Assembly (NCBI GenBank): GCA_030737875.1
Contig: CM060915.1
Location: 568,214,577-568,278,576 of the forward strand
Origin: Allium sativum
Taxonomy: Eukaryota > Streptophyta > Magnoliopsida > Asparagales > Amaryllidaceae
Length of the DNA: 64,000 nucleotides
Reading direction: 5' to 3'
Part shown: positions 38,283 to 50,025 of the stretch, piece after piece
Layout: the number at the start of each line of letters is the position of its first letter
How positions within the stretch are numbered: the first letter of the stretch is position 1
The notes under the pieces: model-generated
The model's database searches: none
What the model was told of the DNA's origin: nothing
Seen by the model: the letters and a program-made list of their open reading frames with translations, nothing else
Program-made: the position numbers and the translations under genes

Positions 38283-39497
38283 CTATGATTTTTCCATAAC
38301 AGCATCAAATAGGTTGTCTACCTCCTCCTGCGTCAACTTATCACGACCCGACTCCTCAAGCACATGAGCCCATGCCTCTTGGAATTTTCCCATAACGCAA
38401 AAAACAATTTCATTTGAAAAATAATAAAATGATGATTTTATTTTACCTTAACTAGTAATTAATAAACCAATCGACCCATGCTTGTAGTACTTAAAATACA
38501 CAAACATATGCAGTTGTTGCCTTGTCTTGATCATCCCACTGATACGTGACGTTGCCAGCCTCATCTACCTGCCTGGATGCATGGGTGTGAGTAAATACGT
38601 CCATGTATGACACGGAATGTCCACAAGCTCATTCCTGCAGTTGATAATTTGAATAATTCAATTCCACATAGTCAATCACTGAACTAATCAATACACAAAT
38701 GTAATTATTAACAAATTTACCAAGTTTTCATGGTGATGCTGGAAAGACTTGGATCCTCCGCGATGAGTTATTGGATTCTTATTCCTGTTTGCGGTGTTCC
38801 TTTCTGACTCGGCCTGGAAATGTACATTGACAAATTATTTAAAATCGGCAAAAAAAAAAAGATTCATTATAGATTTACCTTGAACTCAGGTGTGTCCCAA
38901 CACGCAACCATCTTCTCAAACACATCATCGCCTATCCACTTTGGTTTCTTTCCCTTTTTCTTAAGCTCAATCATCTTCTCTCTGTAATTCCTAGCGACCT
39001 TTGAGTTGCAGTGTCGTTGAACTAGCATCAACTCAGGCTCCTGCACATTTACTACTCCCTGTATAATGGGAAAATATTACTAATCTTATTTATTTGTGTT
39101 TGATTAGTCTCTTTGATGTACCAGGCAGTATAAACATACCAGAAAATCTTGCCAGATAGTCTCTTTGACATCTGTTGGGACCCTGCTCCACTTAGGCCAA
39201 AAATCGCTCATTCTAGCCATATATGCATCCTTAGAGATATCTAAAACCGTCTAAGATGGCTCCAACTCAAACCCCCTTCGTTAAATATAAATTAGAACTT
39301 TAAATAATTAGTTATATTATGTAAAAAATATTTTATTGTTATTCTACTAATTTTGATACTTACGCCTTGTCAGCCTTAGGCTTCATGTAAACAATCGGAC
39401 GAGCTCGTTGTTCGCCACTACCCTCACTAGCATGCGGGGTAATGTTGTGTCATCTAGAGCCAGAGGCCGAGCCAGAGCCAGAAGCAGGGTCAGACAT
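38283..39497 (-). pseudogene. Transposase_24-like (Ptta/En/Spm) CACTA accessory protein, broken
   Basis: Family members are the second, TnpA-like product of plant CACTA elements, thought to bind subterminal repeats. A start at 39497 gives MSDPASGSGSASGSR, then a TGA. Exon 1 can be read on to a GTAAGT donor at 39363. Exon 2 (about 39140-39282) has a TAG near 39254, then MARMSDFWPKWSRV and a GTATGT donor. Exon 3 (about 38880-39061) has NVQEPELMLVQRHCN, IELKKKGKKPKWIGDDVF and a GTAAAT donor. The next exons have ITHRGGSKSFQHHHENL, MDVFTHTHASRQVDEAG, and finally QEAWAHVLEESGRDKLTQEE ending in TAG at 38283-38285. The splice phases fit, but two nonsense codons and a doubtful last acceptor make it a pseudogene. 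The HTHASRQVDEAG block and position inside CACTA ends support the call. Confidence 0.82.
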
Positions 39498-39950
39498 AAT
39501 ATATAAGCAACATAGATATAAGCATTGACTTTGAGAATATGTAATTAAAATGCATAAATAATATGAATATGAGCAACACAACATGAATGAATAAAGATGC
39601 ATTTTGAGAATATGTGATTAAGTAGAAAAAGATAGATAATATGTTATATAGAACATGTATATTTTGAGATTATTTTTCTTTAAATATGATTTAATTCTAA
39701 ATTCTCATAAGTTAAAACGAACTTGGAAATACCCAAAAAAATGAAGGTATGAAGCATCTAGTATATACAGTTTGGAGAATATGATGTAAGAATAAGTTAT
39801 GTGCAAATTTAAAAAGTAAAAAGTGAAATATTTTTAGTACTTTTATTTATAAAAATCAATTTTAGTATTCACCCAAATCATTTTTTTTGTGAAATTTTTT
39901 ATAATATATGAATCACATACATTTGTTACAATGCGTACGAATAAATCATG
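39498..39950. other. AT-rich CACTA interior, no gene
   Basis: Upstream of the Transposase_24-like pseudogene and possibly once its promoter. Nothing else is recognisable up to the ATAAC duplication. Confidence 0.45.
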
Positions 39951-39955
39951 ATAAC
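39951..39955. repeat. Left TSD of solo LTR A3 (ATAAC)
   Basis: Matched at 57497-57501. Confidence 0.85.
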
Positions 39956-40390
39956 TGTGGCGACCCGAACTTCCCCATAAAGGAAAGCCCGGATTGAGTT
40001 GAGAACACGCGAAATCAGAACACAAACAGAAGAACATTTCATTGCTTATTACAACAATTTACATCAGAGTACGAGAATATACAGAATATGAACAAATAAT
40101 ATACATTTGATAAATATCAGAGATGTACAAATTACAATGCAGGGGAAAATAACAAAAAACACAACTGAAAGAGATACACGGATACAGAGCTTTCTGAATA
40201 TCATTACAGCTGTAAACCAGGATCTTGTGAATATAAATCTGCAAAACCAAAACTACTAGCTACCCATGTGGAAAATAGGGGCACCCAGAGTTTAGGTTAA
40301 AACAATAAACTCCAAGCCAGACATGTGATTGGTGTGAGAACTAAAATAGTTATTAAATCTTTACTTCAAAAATAAAGTAAATCAAGGGAC

Positions 40391-40395
40391 CACGC
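40391..40395. repeat. Left TSD of element B (CACGC)
   Basis: Directly before TGTAACACCCCG; matched at 54730-54734. Confidence 0.93.
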
Positions 40396-40536
40396 TGTAA
40401 CACCCCGTAATTCTGTGACATTAAGATTCTCAAATTAAAGTATAATTAATTTTTAAAAGAAAAATTAAAAGAAAAAGATCCATGCAGTTGTTTAATTTAA
40501 GTATTATAACTAACATGAAAAAAAAGAGGTAAGGAG

Positions 40537-40559
40537 AGAACAATAATTATTATTGTTCT
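40537..40559. other. Perfect hairpin just upstream of tRNA-like unit
   Basis: agaacaataa and ttattgttct are exact reverse complements around a 3-nt loop; the copy in the 3' LTR is at 49912-49934. Confidence 0.65.
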
Positions 40560-40576
40560 AAGACTTATTAACAAAA

Positions 40577-40650
40577 GCCTTTGTAGCTCAGTTGGTTAAG
40601 GCATTGGATTGGTAGCATGGAGGTCGGGGGTTCGAACCCCGGCGACGGCA
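40577..40650 (+). tRNA. tRNA-like Pol III unit in LTR of B, possible Thr(GGT); degenerate
   Basis: A 74-nt tRNA-shaped sequence starting GCCTTTG. It has a full A box (TAGCTCAGTTGG) and B box (GGTTCGAACCC), and a T-run (40654-40659) just after the 3' end would serve as Pol III terminator. The acceptor stem pairs at six of seven positions, with discriminator A. The T arm pairs as CGGGG/CCCCG with an atypically placed loop. The D arm is weak and the anticodon stem poor; the loop TTGGTAG would give anticodon GGT (threonine). It is therefore more likely a tRNA-derived relic, or the head of a SINE, than a working tRNA, but transcription by Pol III is plausible. Confidence 0.55.
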
Positions 40651-40695
40651 TAATTTTTTATCATTGTTTTAGAGAGGGCCAACTAAACATGCAAA

Positions 40696-40700
40696 TATAT
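40696..40700. repeat. Left TSD of solo LTR C (TATAT)
   Basis: Matched at 43378-43382; the uninterrupted target (gcaaatatatgtacg) is seen in the 3' LTR of B near 50070. Confidence 0.92.
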
Positions 40701-43377
40701 TGTGACGCCCGCCCCGCACCAACCGACATTTACTCCAAAAGTGCGCTGTACACATGTCCAGTTAGCACAAGACGGTCGCCAAAGAAAGGAAAGAAGGGAA
40801 TGAGCTAATCAAAGAAACCTGCAGAATGTCTCACAGCGCATGGAATAAAATATAATAATAACATACTTGACACAAAACAGGTGAGACAGTGCATAAGCTG
40901 ATAACTAAAATCAACATCAATCATCAAAGCAGCGGAAATCCAAATACAGCTTATTACAATTTTCCAAATTTACTGTCTCTAAACAAAAGAAAGCTGAAGT
41001 AGAAGATACACCAACAATGCCCAAGCAGTGATCTTCAACAACACAGGGAGAGTACTAAATATATATATATCACGTGGAAGCCTCCTGCTCGTCTTCGGAT
41101 CATCTACCCGTGCATCACCAGCTAACCTGTCTCTAGTCTGCTCGTGTGAGCACCCAGAGTAATAAGAAGAGACATAAAACTCTGGGTCAGACATAAAGCC
41201 TGGTGTGAGCGATAAGCAGCTAAACAAAACAGAACAATAACAGGTATAATCCAATCGTACCTGAACCTGGACCTGCAACCAAAGAGTTAGCACTACATAC
41301 CGTACAATACTCTAAGGTGCCGCTAACATATGGTGTAAAGAATACGGGGGTGGGGGTGTGTATGTCATAGTGATGTTAAACAATCAAGCATAACAACCAT
41401 CCTCACTTCTCTCACTCAGTACGTAAAGCATACGATATCCACTACTTTGGTCACCTAATACTTTGGGCCATGGCGGAATCCAATCCCGTGTAACTATCAC
41501 TACAAGCCCACTATCCATCTCTCAGTGGTGAACCAAAGTTATGAATACTGACAACTCCTTAGCACACGTCCCGCAGCAAAGCCCAACCATGAAGTGAACT
41601 CATTGGTTCCCATCCGAATCCTGAGCTCTAACTTCTCACTTGGACTTCCTTTGCATCTCGGGTTTGGTCGAATTGGAGTGGGTCTTCAGAAAAGTTGTCG
41701 CGCAGTAACAGTCCTAGAACTCGGTTCGGTTCGGTAGCGTCGGTTCGGGTCGGTCCTCCATCCTTGCCATCTTCCATTCGATTCGGGTCAGGTGCTTCAC
41801 TCCGGGTCGGGTCGGGGTCCTCCTCCTCCGGGTCGGGTCGGGGTGCTGTCCTCCTTCGAGTTCACGCTCCTCCTTCGATCAGCTTCCTCGTTTTCCATCT
41901 ACTCCGATCCGATCCGATCCCTTCGTCTTGCTCCAGTCGTAGCCTCCCATTCGTGAGTCGATCCGGTCTGGCCTCTATTATGCTTCCGATCCGATCCGCT
42001 CTCTCCTACTACGATCTGATCCTGCTCCATAGTTCCGATCCGATCCTGTTCCATAGTTCCGATCCGATCCCCCTGTCCACTCCAACTCTAAGTAAACGGC
42101 CTTCCTTTTTGCCAAGTCTCTTATGTGCCAAACTCCAGTTCGGTTCGGATTACCTTGCCCAGTTCACATGTCCGATCCGAGCCCCCCATCCGATCCGATC
42201 CGAAGCTCTGCACAGCTTTCTGCAACTTTTTCCAGCGAGTGTTTACGCCATTCGACGACGTTTTCGACCATTCTAACTATTGAAATCATTCACAAAGCAT
42301 TTCATACAGTCATAGCAATATGCATAATCAACCACAAACACCAAAACAACAATATGATAGGTTAAAACGGATCAAACATACCCAAAAATCCATATTTTCC
42401 CCTTAAGCATGTTTAAGAACAACTACTGATAGGATTAGTAAAACTTAACCAAATTAGCCAAATTTTCTAACAGAGGTCTAAAACAATGTTTATGAATTTC
42501 TGAATATTTTTCCAGAATTTTGTCACGCTTAATTTCGCTAATTAACACTAATCACCCCTTAATCCCCTAAAGCATGGTCTAACCATACTATTAGCAAAAC
42601 ATGTCCAAATTAACCCAAATTTTTATCAGAGCCGTAAATTATTATTTTAGAATTTTAGGAATTTTTCTAGATTTTTCTGAGCCATAATTTCGCTAATTAC
42701 CCTAATTAGCCGTAATTAGTGAAAAACAATGCAAATCACTCACCTTGGCCACAAATGAAATTCTCAGAACTGAAACTCCTCTGATTTGGGGCGAATACTG
42801 ATGTCTAACAGCAGCTCTAACCTTGCTTTGGTGCTTTTTCCCCTTAATTTGGTGTTGCTAAGCCTAATCTTCAATTAGAGAGTGATTTGGGGTGTTTTAG
42901 ATGTAGGAAGCCATTACTAAGGTCTCAAGGAGGTTTGTGGCGGCTCAAAACTGAAATGAAAGTGATAACCTAACCCTATTCAGTCCTCCTATACCTCTAA
43001 ACCCGAAATTCCCCTTGGGCCTAACTGCTAATCACCCGGTTAAGCCCAATTAAGCTGTCTTTCACCATCTGAAACTTGTTTCAGCCATATCTCCCAAACG
43101 GTGAGTCCGTTTGGCTAATGTGACCACTCTACGGAAAGAGAAACTATCATTCAAAGCCAATGGAAGTGGTTTCAGGTCAAAATTCATTTCCAGTCAAAAG
43201 TTATGGCCAAAACAGTGCCAACTAGGGGTAAAATGGTCATTTAAAAATCGGGAAAAATCATGAACATGGGAAATGACCCCAATAGTCGTCTCCCAAAGTT
43301 ACATGACCATACGACTTCGTATGTGAAAGAAATAAATATTCTACGATCCTATGATGCGCAGAATGCGGGTCGTTACA
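40701..43377 (-). mobile_element. Solo LTR of family C (Ty3/gypsy, Tekay-like)
   Basis: 2677 bp, plus strand TGTGACGCCCGCCCC...GCGGGTCGTTACA. It is the same family and orientation as the LTR at 58572-60990, which adjoins a reverse transcriptase/integrase gene. TATAT flanks it, and the empty site exists in the other LTR of B, so boundaries are exact. It holds GC-rich simple repeats: gggtcgg types at 41720-41850 and tccgatccgatcc types at 41900-42200. The open frame at 41695-42276 is produced by these repeats. Confidence 0.93.
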
Positions 43378-43382
43378 TATAT
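43378..43382. repeat. Right TSD of solo LTR C (TATAT)
   Basis: Matches 40696-40700; B LTR sequence resumes with gtacgtatac. Confidence 0.92.
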
Positions 43383-43724
43383 GTACGTATACAAATTCAA
43401 AATTTGAAAGGATAAGAACGTATGTATAAGGAAATAAAGAAAATATATATATATACATATGAGAAATATAAATATATATATATACAAAAATATATGTATA
43501 CGAAAGATAAAATTCAAGATAAGGCTACAGTCAATGAAATATGGCAACATCATTTGAATTTTGAAAATAAAATGAAAGTTGTGCGTATATATATACGCGT
43601 AAAATGGTCGTTAGAGGAATTGTATACATATAAGAATATTTCATGTGAATAAAACAGTTAAATAAATTCCAGAAATTCAAAAGTTTGAAAATCAAACTTT
43701 TACGCCAAAATAGCTTGTGGGACC

Positions 43725-43839
43725 CAATGCTGACTCAGCACTGCGTGTATGATAAGGTTTGGCTAGATTCATCTACGTACCTGGACTATTTTCTTAACTA
43801 GGTTCAATGCTGACTCAGCGCTGCGTGTACGATAAGGTC
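43725..43839 (+). promoter_or_regulatory. Twin upstream elements with TGCTGACTCAGC palindrome
   Basis: A 35-bp segment occurs twice, 80 bp apart (43725-43759 and 43805-43839). Each carries TGCTGACTCAGC with the TGACTCA core recognised by bZIP factors; the first is the full 13-bp palindrome ending GCA. The pair ends about 10 bp upstream of the TATA box. The 3' LTR has the same pair at 50427 and 50507. Confidence 0.6.
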
Positions 43840-43848
43840 TTGAGCAGC

Positions 43849-43856
43849 TATATAAA
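43849..43856 (+). promoter_or_regulatory. TATA box of element B 5' LTR
   Basis: TATATAAA within gcagctatataaacagcc, followed by a C/T-rich stretch suited to a transcription start about 30 bp on. No other B motif looks as much like a Pol II core promoter. Confidence 0.65.
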
Positions 43857-44651
43857 CAGCCCTAGTCTTCATTCTCTTTGCACCAATTCTCTTCTATCCT
43901 TATGCTGCTAAGATTCATGGCTTCTTCCCCTCCTCTAAATTTTCTTAAATAAATAAAATAAAATATGATTCAAGACGAGGAGATGCTGCTAAAAGACTTT
44001 TAAGGAGGGATTCAAATCAAAGTTTCAAGTGAAGAATTCAAAGACTAGCTCAAACAAGTTTCAAGCAACGACGCACGAATCATAGCCATGCTTTCCTTCT
44101 TTTCTAGATCTATTTTCTGTAAGTTGGTTATTTCTAGATCTGAATATTTTGTTTTATTTGTGACATGAAATTAAAGGAATAAAGGAATATGCCAAATCTC
44201 TCTCTCTCTCTTCGAATCTGTGTTTATACTCTTGGACTGAATTAAGAACTGTTATGATTCGAGGACAAATAAGACTGTAACCGTGACTATGACTATAGAA
44301 CTGTGGCCTTTGAAAGCATATGCCTTTGGACTATGACATAAGCCTTTGATTTTGGGACATATAAACATTGCCTATGACAATGACTTATGACTATGGGAAT
44401 TATTTTCCCTTTTGGACTATGAACATCGCATATGACTATGGACATTTCCTATGACTGTGACTGTGACTACAAGGATTATTTCCTTGACTAGGCCTATACC
44501 TTTGATTTGGACATAAACTATTACTTATGACATAATGAGGACAACTGTGATTTTGACACCCATGATTTATGATTAGGTAAATATTGCTTTAGTTTTGTGA
44601 TTGAGAAGTTGGGTCTAAACCCAATTATTTATTCTACCTGTTCCTTGGTTT

Positions 44652-44799
44652 TTCTTTGGTTTTAAGACAGTGGGAATTTACCTATTAAGTTAGGTCTACC
44701 CACGTTCTTGAACCTATTTTGCCCATTCTTTGGTTTTAAGACAGTGGGAATTTACCTATTTAGTTAGGTCTACCCATATTCTTGAACCTACATTGTTAT
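44652..44799 (+). repeat. 74-bp tandem duplication in LTR of B
   Basis: Two copies starting ttctttggttttaagacagt at 44652 and 44726 with only a few differences; repeated in the 3' LTR. Confidence 0.85.
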
Positions 44800-47700
44800 C
44801 CAAACCTTTTTATGCCAATTATTCCTTCTTGTCATTTTGATTCATTCCCTTTTTTATCTACGAATCTAGATTTATTTATAATCTAGGTTGAATCACGATT
44901 ATTCGAACGGTGGGAATGCGATTTGGGGAAAAACATGGAAATGAATATGAACGTAGTACAAACTTGGAAATTGGCATAATTTGGAATATGTATTATGACA
45001 TGCATATTAAAATGAAAACGGGGAAATTTGACATGGATTAGGGAATATGTGATTTTGACATATTAAATTTAGCGTTAGTAAGTAAGCTAAATTTTAGGCA
45101 TAAAATGTAAACTAGAAAAATAATTCTAGTTTTGCCATAAATTGTGAATTAGGATGTTAAACCAAGATTGGGTTAATTAAGGTTGATTTGGAATAAGTAT
45201 ATTAGCACAATTTTGAATTTATTCATAATTGTGAGCAATTGTCATGTTTAGAATAAATTATGGTTAGCGACACTAAACTTGGTATAATTTACATACCAAA
45301 AAGTATAAATATGATAAATAAGAGAGAATGGGCCATAATAATAAATATGACAATTTACATTAAAAGAGTAGTAATGAAATCAGTAAATTAGGAGTAATTT
45401 ACTTATAGAATTCGTCATAAATGTTAAATTGTTCATTTACCACAAAATATGTAACTTGGTTAAATTTTGGCCATAAATTATAAACTAGGATATTTAATCT
45501 AGTTTCGGCAATGAAATAGGAAATGGCTTAAACTGCATGTTGGGTTAGGACTTGGGCCTAGAATATAAGTATACTAGTAGGCTTGACAAATAAATATAGG
45601 CCAAATTTGTCTAAAAAGGGGAAATGGGCTTTTGAAATAAATTGTTAACAATTTATAAACAAAAGAAAAGTATTTTGATAACACCCCTTTTTATAACACA
45701 TAGACCAGAAGGTTCTAGGGTGACAGAGAGGATAGTGTCTAGGCTTGGGTTTGGAAAATACAAGTTTCCTGCCCTCCCTGGCTATCCCTAACTGATCCGA
45801 AGGACGGGATGGTTGTTTTCAAGACCAGATTTGGAAATTAATCAAAAACCCTTTGAACTTAGAAAACATGAATATGCCTAACCCGAGGTTAGACTGAGTT
45901 GCGGTGTAAACCTGCCCGGAACCGACCGGCACATCCAGTAACCGCAACAATATCTGTCTAATGTGAGAGGTTGCGGCTTTAATTTATTAATTAAAGCTAG
46001 AATGGGAAGGTTAAGGAACACTTAGCCAACTTAGCACAGTTAAAGCTAGAATGGGAGGATTAAGTCCATGGGAATACTTAGCCAAATTAACATGTTGACT
46101 AGACTAGAAGGTGGCGTTAAGTAAAGTTAATACACTTAGCCAATTTAACATGTTAATTAGACTAGAGGTTGGGGTTAAGTTATACACTTAGCCAAATTAA
46201 TATGTTAGCTGGACTAGACCATAGGGTAAAGTAAACTTGAATGCTTAACCATCAGAATATGATAAATGAATAGGGTTAAGTAAAAAGCATAAAGGGATAA
46301 CACTTAACCAGTGTAATAGGATAAGGGAAGAGGGTTAAGATAGCTTCAATCGACTAAAGACACTTAACCAACCCAACCTGGCGAGAAAGAAAACTAAATA
46401 GTAAACCTCAGTTGAAAAAGGGACTAAGTAGTAAACTTAGTTAAGAAAACAAGGAATTTGGAAACTAAGTGGTAAACCTTAGTTAGTAGAACTAAGTAGT
46501 AATTCTTAGTATAACACGAAGGAGCGGACATCCATATGGTTTTAAGAAGGCTCCAACGAATTGGGTTACGAAGCCCGAGGCTTCGGGGGGACGTGAGGGT
46601 ACTCTTGGTATCCCTCTGTGAGGCTGCAGATGATCATCCTGGGCTCACAGAGGTTAAGGTCTGCGTTAGAAGAACCGAGGGTATGCCTTGGTTGCAATAT
46701 ATATATGTGGCAACCTAAAGACTAGGATGGACCAGCGTGATTCGGCGAGAAGACGGTAGCCCTGTGATAGCAACTCGTCGTCTACCATCCATCTTGAGTC
46801 AATCGAGATACGTGAAGCGGAAAGGCGGAGAACTCCAAAAGACCATATACTTGCTATCTAGTTATGGTTGCGGATGGCCATAGGATAGTGGGGCACCGGG
46901 GGCCGGCGTATAGTTCTCATTTTACAAGGTGTGCCTTTCATTAGTTGAGGGAGGGGTCAAGTGGGACCATAGCCACTGGAATAAAAACAGACCTTAGCAT
47001 CTGCATCGGCAGATATCCGAAAGCTCCCGACCGAGTTCTGTATTCCTTGATTTGCCCTGTCACAGGACTCGGATCGCACATTACAGGACATGTGCATCTA
47101 GACAAGCGATAACGATTCGCGATACATGCGTGGGGAAGCCTAGGAGCATATACCACTCTAGGTAGTGTGTCCTAGACTTGGGGGCATTGTTCTACAGGTA
47201 GCGTAATCCCTAGTTGGACTAGGTGGCATAAACCCTGAACTCGAAAAGCGTTCAGCAGATAGCGTAAAACTATAGTTAAATCTAAGAAGCACTTGATAGA
47301 AAACCCTAGATTAGATCTAGGTAATAAATAATAAATGTATGCCTGAAGACAATGGAAACTACAGGGGTTGGGATCACGTTATCGTTACTAGTTGAACACT
47401 AGTTAGGTGGTGCAGAGATATAGAAACCAGTATAACAAGGAAATAGCGAAGCTGCGAAAGTATTAGAGCGTATCCAGTCATCTTAGCATATCTTGTGACT
47501 ACCTTGTCTAATCTTGTTGACCTTATCGTCATGGTGTAATCTTGTATTCAGTTAATTCATGTCGTTTTGTTTTTCCATGTTCACATGCTAGAAGTTACTG
47601 AACTTACTCAGGCTTTATGTCTGACTCTGTTTTTCTTTCATCTTCTTTTCTTCCGTTCCCCCCCCCCCCCCCCAGGTAGTTGAGGAGGGAATAGTATAAC

Positions 47701-48031
47701 TCAGGATTAGACTGGACCGTTGCTCTTTCCCAGCTTGAAGATTTGACGAAGTTGTCTTTGGATTCTCTTCCAGATGCTATGGCTGGCTCTTACTACATTG
47801 GGGAATATATAAATGTATTTTCATGCTTCTTTATTTTATAAAGACAGATGATACTCTGATATTGTAAAAGAATCTTGTACAGACTAAATTATCAATAAAG
47901 CAAAGTTCTATTTTCCACTGTTTAATAATTTGTCTGTCTTGTAATTTATCTGCATCTTTTACCCAAAATGCTCCACAGAACTTAGTGCATTCCCTTTGTG
48001 AGTGACACTAACGGACGTGGGGTGTTACACG

Positions 48032-48043
48032 TGGTATCAGAGC
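48032..48043 (+). promoter_or_regulatory. Primer-binding site of element B (initiator tRNA-Met)
   Basis: TGGTATCAGAGC two bases after the LTR end. Confidence 0.93.
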
Positions 48044-49753
48044 TGAAGGTTACCGGATCAGATAAAAGATTTGAAAAATTATTTTCAAAAGGTTTTTAAA
48101 GAAGCATTTTTAAAAGAAAGGATTTGTTTTAAAGGCATATTCCCCAAAGCCATACGCATTGTCTCCTCTTCCTCTGTTTGAATTCTTGTCTCCTTCTTTC
48201 TTGAGTCTCTGGGGCTCCTGGCTTTCTGGGAGGTAACCTCATCGAAGGGCAAAGTAGTGCCCGACTTCCATCTATAGCTGTAGTTGTTTCACTTACGGCC
48301 AGTCTTCTTTCAAGTTTATAGGGTTTTTCCGTGCGATAGAGGCAACTTTCGAGAGATTTGCCAACATGGTTACACGCGGAAGTTTGGCAAAGGAGCACGA
48401 CCCAAGGATGAGGAAATTATGGATGTAGACTTGGCTCACGAAGGAGGAAGGGATTATAAAACTTAAGACAAGAGCAAGTATCTTTACTATGGTATGATAG
48501 GACATATACTTAAGGACAAGGGCAAGAACGAGGACGAGATTTTCAGAAGGACAAGTACATGCTTTCGCCACTAAGCGCACCTAGGAGAAAGGTGGTCCGG
48601 TTGGAAGAGTCTAGTTTTCTGTTCGTACTATTTCCTTAGGTTCCAGCGCTTCTTAATTGTTCATACCCACTTCCATAGTTGAGTCTCTGCACCATAGTAC
48701 GTGTATAGTAGAAAGATCCCACTAGAGTCTCAAATCCAATTGGTGGTCCGACCAGTTTTTGGTTAGTAGGGATTTGAGGATAGCTATCGAGTTTGCTTAT
48801 ATCATCTCACGTAGATCGTCTAAATTCGGAGAAGATATTCCTTGGATACTTGTCTGATATTGGTTTAGGCCTTTGGGGCTTGTACTTGAGGAATGTCGAG
48901 TTCGGTTTGGATGGTTTGCGTGAAAGATGAATAGTTGTGGTAGGTACTCTAAAAAGTACGGAGTGATCTTTTGACTCTCATAGTTATGGCGTGATGGATA
49001 AGCCAAGAGGGAGGCCTCTAATCATCTTAGTACATATACTTGGCGCGGTGATTGACATCTGTTTATTTTGGAAATGGAGATTAGGAACTTCACAATCGTG
49101 AAGATAAATTGGTTAAGATACAGTGGAGTAAAGCTCAAGAAGGCTAGATACTAGCAACATGCCCTTTTTCCTTAAGGGTGCATCCTTGATTTCTCTGTTT
49201 AGGAGCTTTACGCGTAGTTGTTTCTCTCTTTCCAAAGTATATCCTCTAGGTCGTATCTGCGATCCTTAGGTAGAAGCCAATGGATGTAAACAAGTATTTG
49301 AAACATGTTATGGTTGAATGGTTGCAAGTGGTTGCAAATGGTTGCTCGTGGATGCATATGCATACGTATTAGGCACTAGATCAAGTTCGGATGCTCTCAT
49401 ATTGCATTTACATATATGCATTTGTTTATAAGTTGAACTTGATATGATATCATATGGACGTTGCATATGGATGAATGGCTGTGCACGCATGTAGTATTTA
49501 CATGACTAGGGATGTTTGCATGCATGATTGGACGCATGGCACTAACATGATTTGCATTAAGGAGGTCAACTGAATCAGTAGACCGCCTGATTTTGCATTA
49601 GATAGAGACATATACACACACTATGCATATGAACATGAAAGCATTAGAAATCTTTTAAGGACAATGAATGCCTGTGATTGAATGGTTGAGTAGATGGGTG
49701 ATTGGATGGTAGGACACATTCTTCCTAACTTGAAGATTTCGGGGACGAAATCC

Positions 49754-49770
49754 TTTTAAGTGGGGGAGAA
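49754..49770 (+). promoter_or_regulatory. Polypurine tract of element B
   Basis: ttttaagtgggggagaa directly before the 3' LTR, preceded by ttcggggacgaaatcc. Confidence 0.92.
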
Positions 49771-49951
49771 TGTAACACCCCGTAATTCTGTGACATTAAG
49801 ATTCTCAAATTAAAGTATAATTAATTTTTAAAAGAAAAAATAAAAGAAAAAGATCCATGCAGTTGTTTAATTTAAGTATTATAACTAACATGAAAAAAAA
49901 GAGGTAAGGAGAGAACAATAATTATTATTGTTCTAAGACTTATTAACAAAA

Positions 49952-50025
49952 GCCTTTGTAGCTCAGTTGGTTAAGGCATTGGATTGGTAGCATGGAGGTC
50001 GGGGGTTCGAACCCCGGCGACGGCA
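49952..50025 (+). tRNA. tRNA-like Pol III unit, 3' LTR copy
   Basis: Identical in sequence to 40577-40650 and at the same offset (181 bases) from the LTR start, with the same upstream hairpin and downstream T-run. Here it is not followed by the solo LTR insertion, so this copy shows the native downstream sequence. Confidence 0.55.

Larger units (their letters stand above)
40396..48029 (+). mobile_element. 5' LTR of element B, containing a solo LTR insertion
   Basis: Own sequence is 40396-40700 plus 43383-48029. Contents in order: hairpin 40537-40559, tRNA-like unit 40577-40650, twin bZIP-type palindromes 43728-43820, TATA box 43849-43856, a CT microsatellite near 44200, ctatgac-rich DNA at 44270-44560, a 74-bp tandem duplication at 44652-44799, degenerate cttagccaa..taaca repeats at 46060-46260 and a poly-C tract at 47657-47673. 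Short open frames at 46536-46718 and 46941-47156 recur in the other LTR only because the LTRs are near-identical. Confidence 0.92.
48030..49770 (+). mobile_element. Internal region of element B, no recognisable genes
   Basis: 1741 bp from primer site to polypurine tract. Open frames such as 48284-48466 are short and unlike gag or pol. It may contain a decayed gag remnant, but nothing definite can be read. Confidence 0.85.

Noticed and set aside
41695..42276. 193-residue frame in solo LTR C
   Set aside because: Made by GC-rich simple repeats and absent as such in the sister LTR.
46536..47156. Short frames 46536-46718 (plus) and 46941-47156 (minus), repeated at 53237 and 53642
   Set aside because: Lie in LTR B on opposite strands, no recognisable protein; repetition follows from LTR identity.
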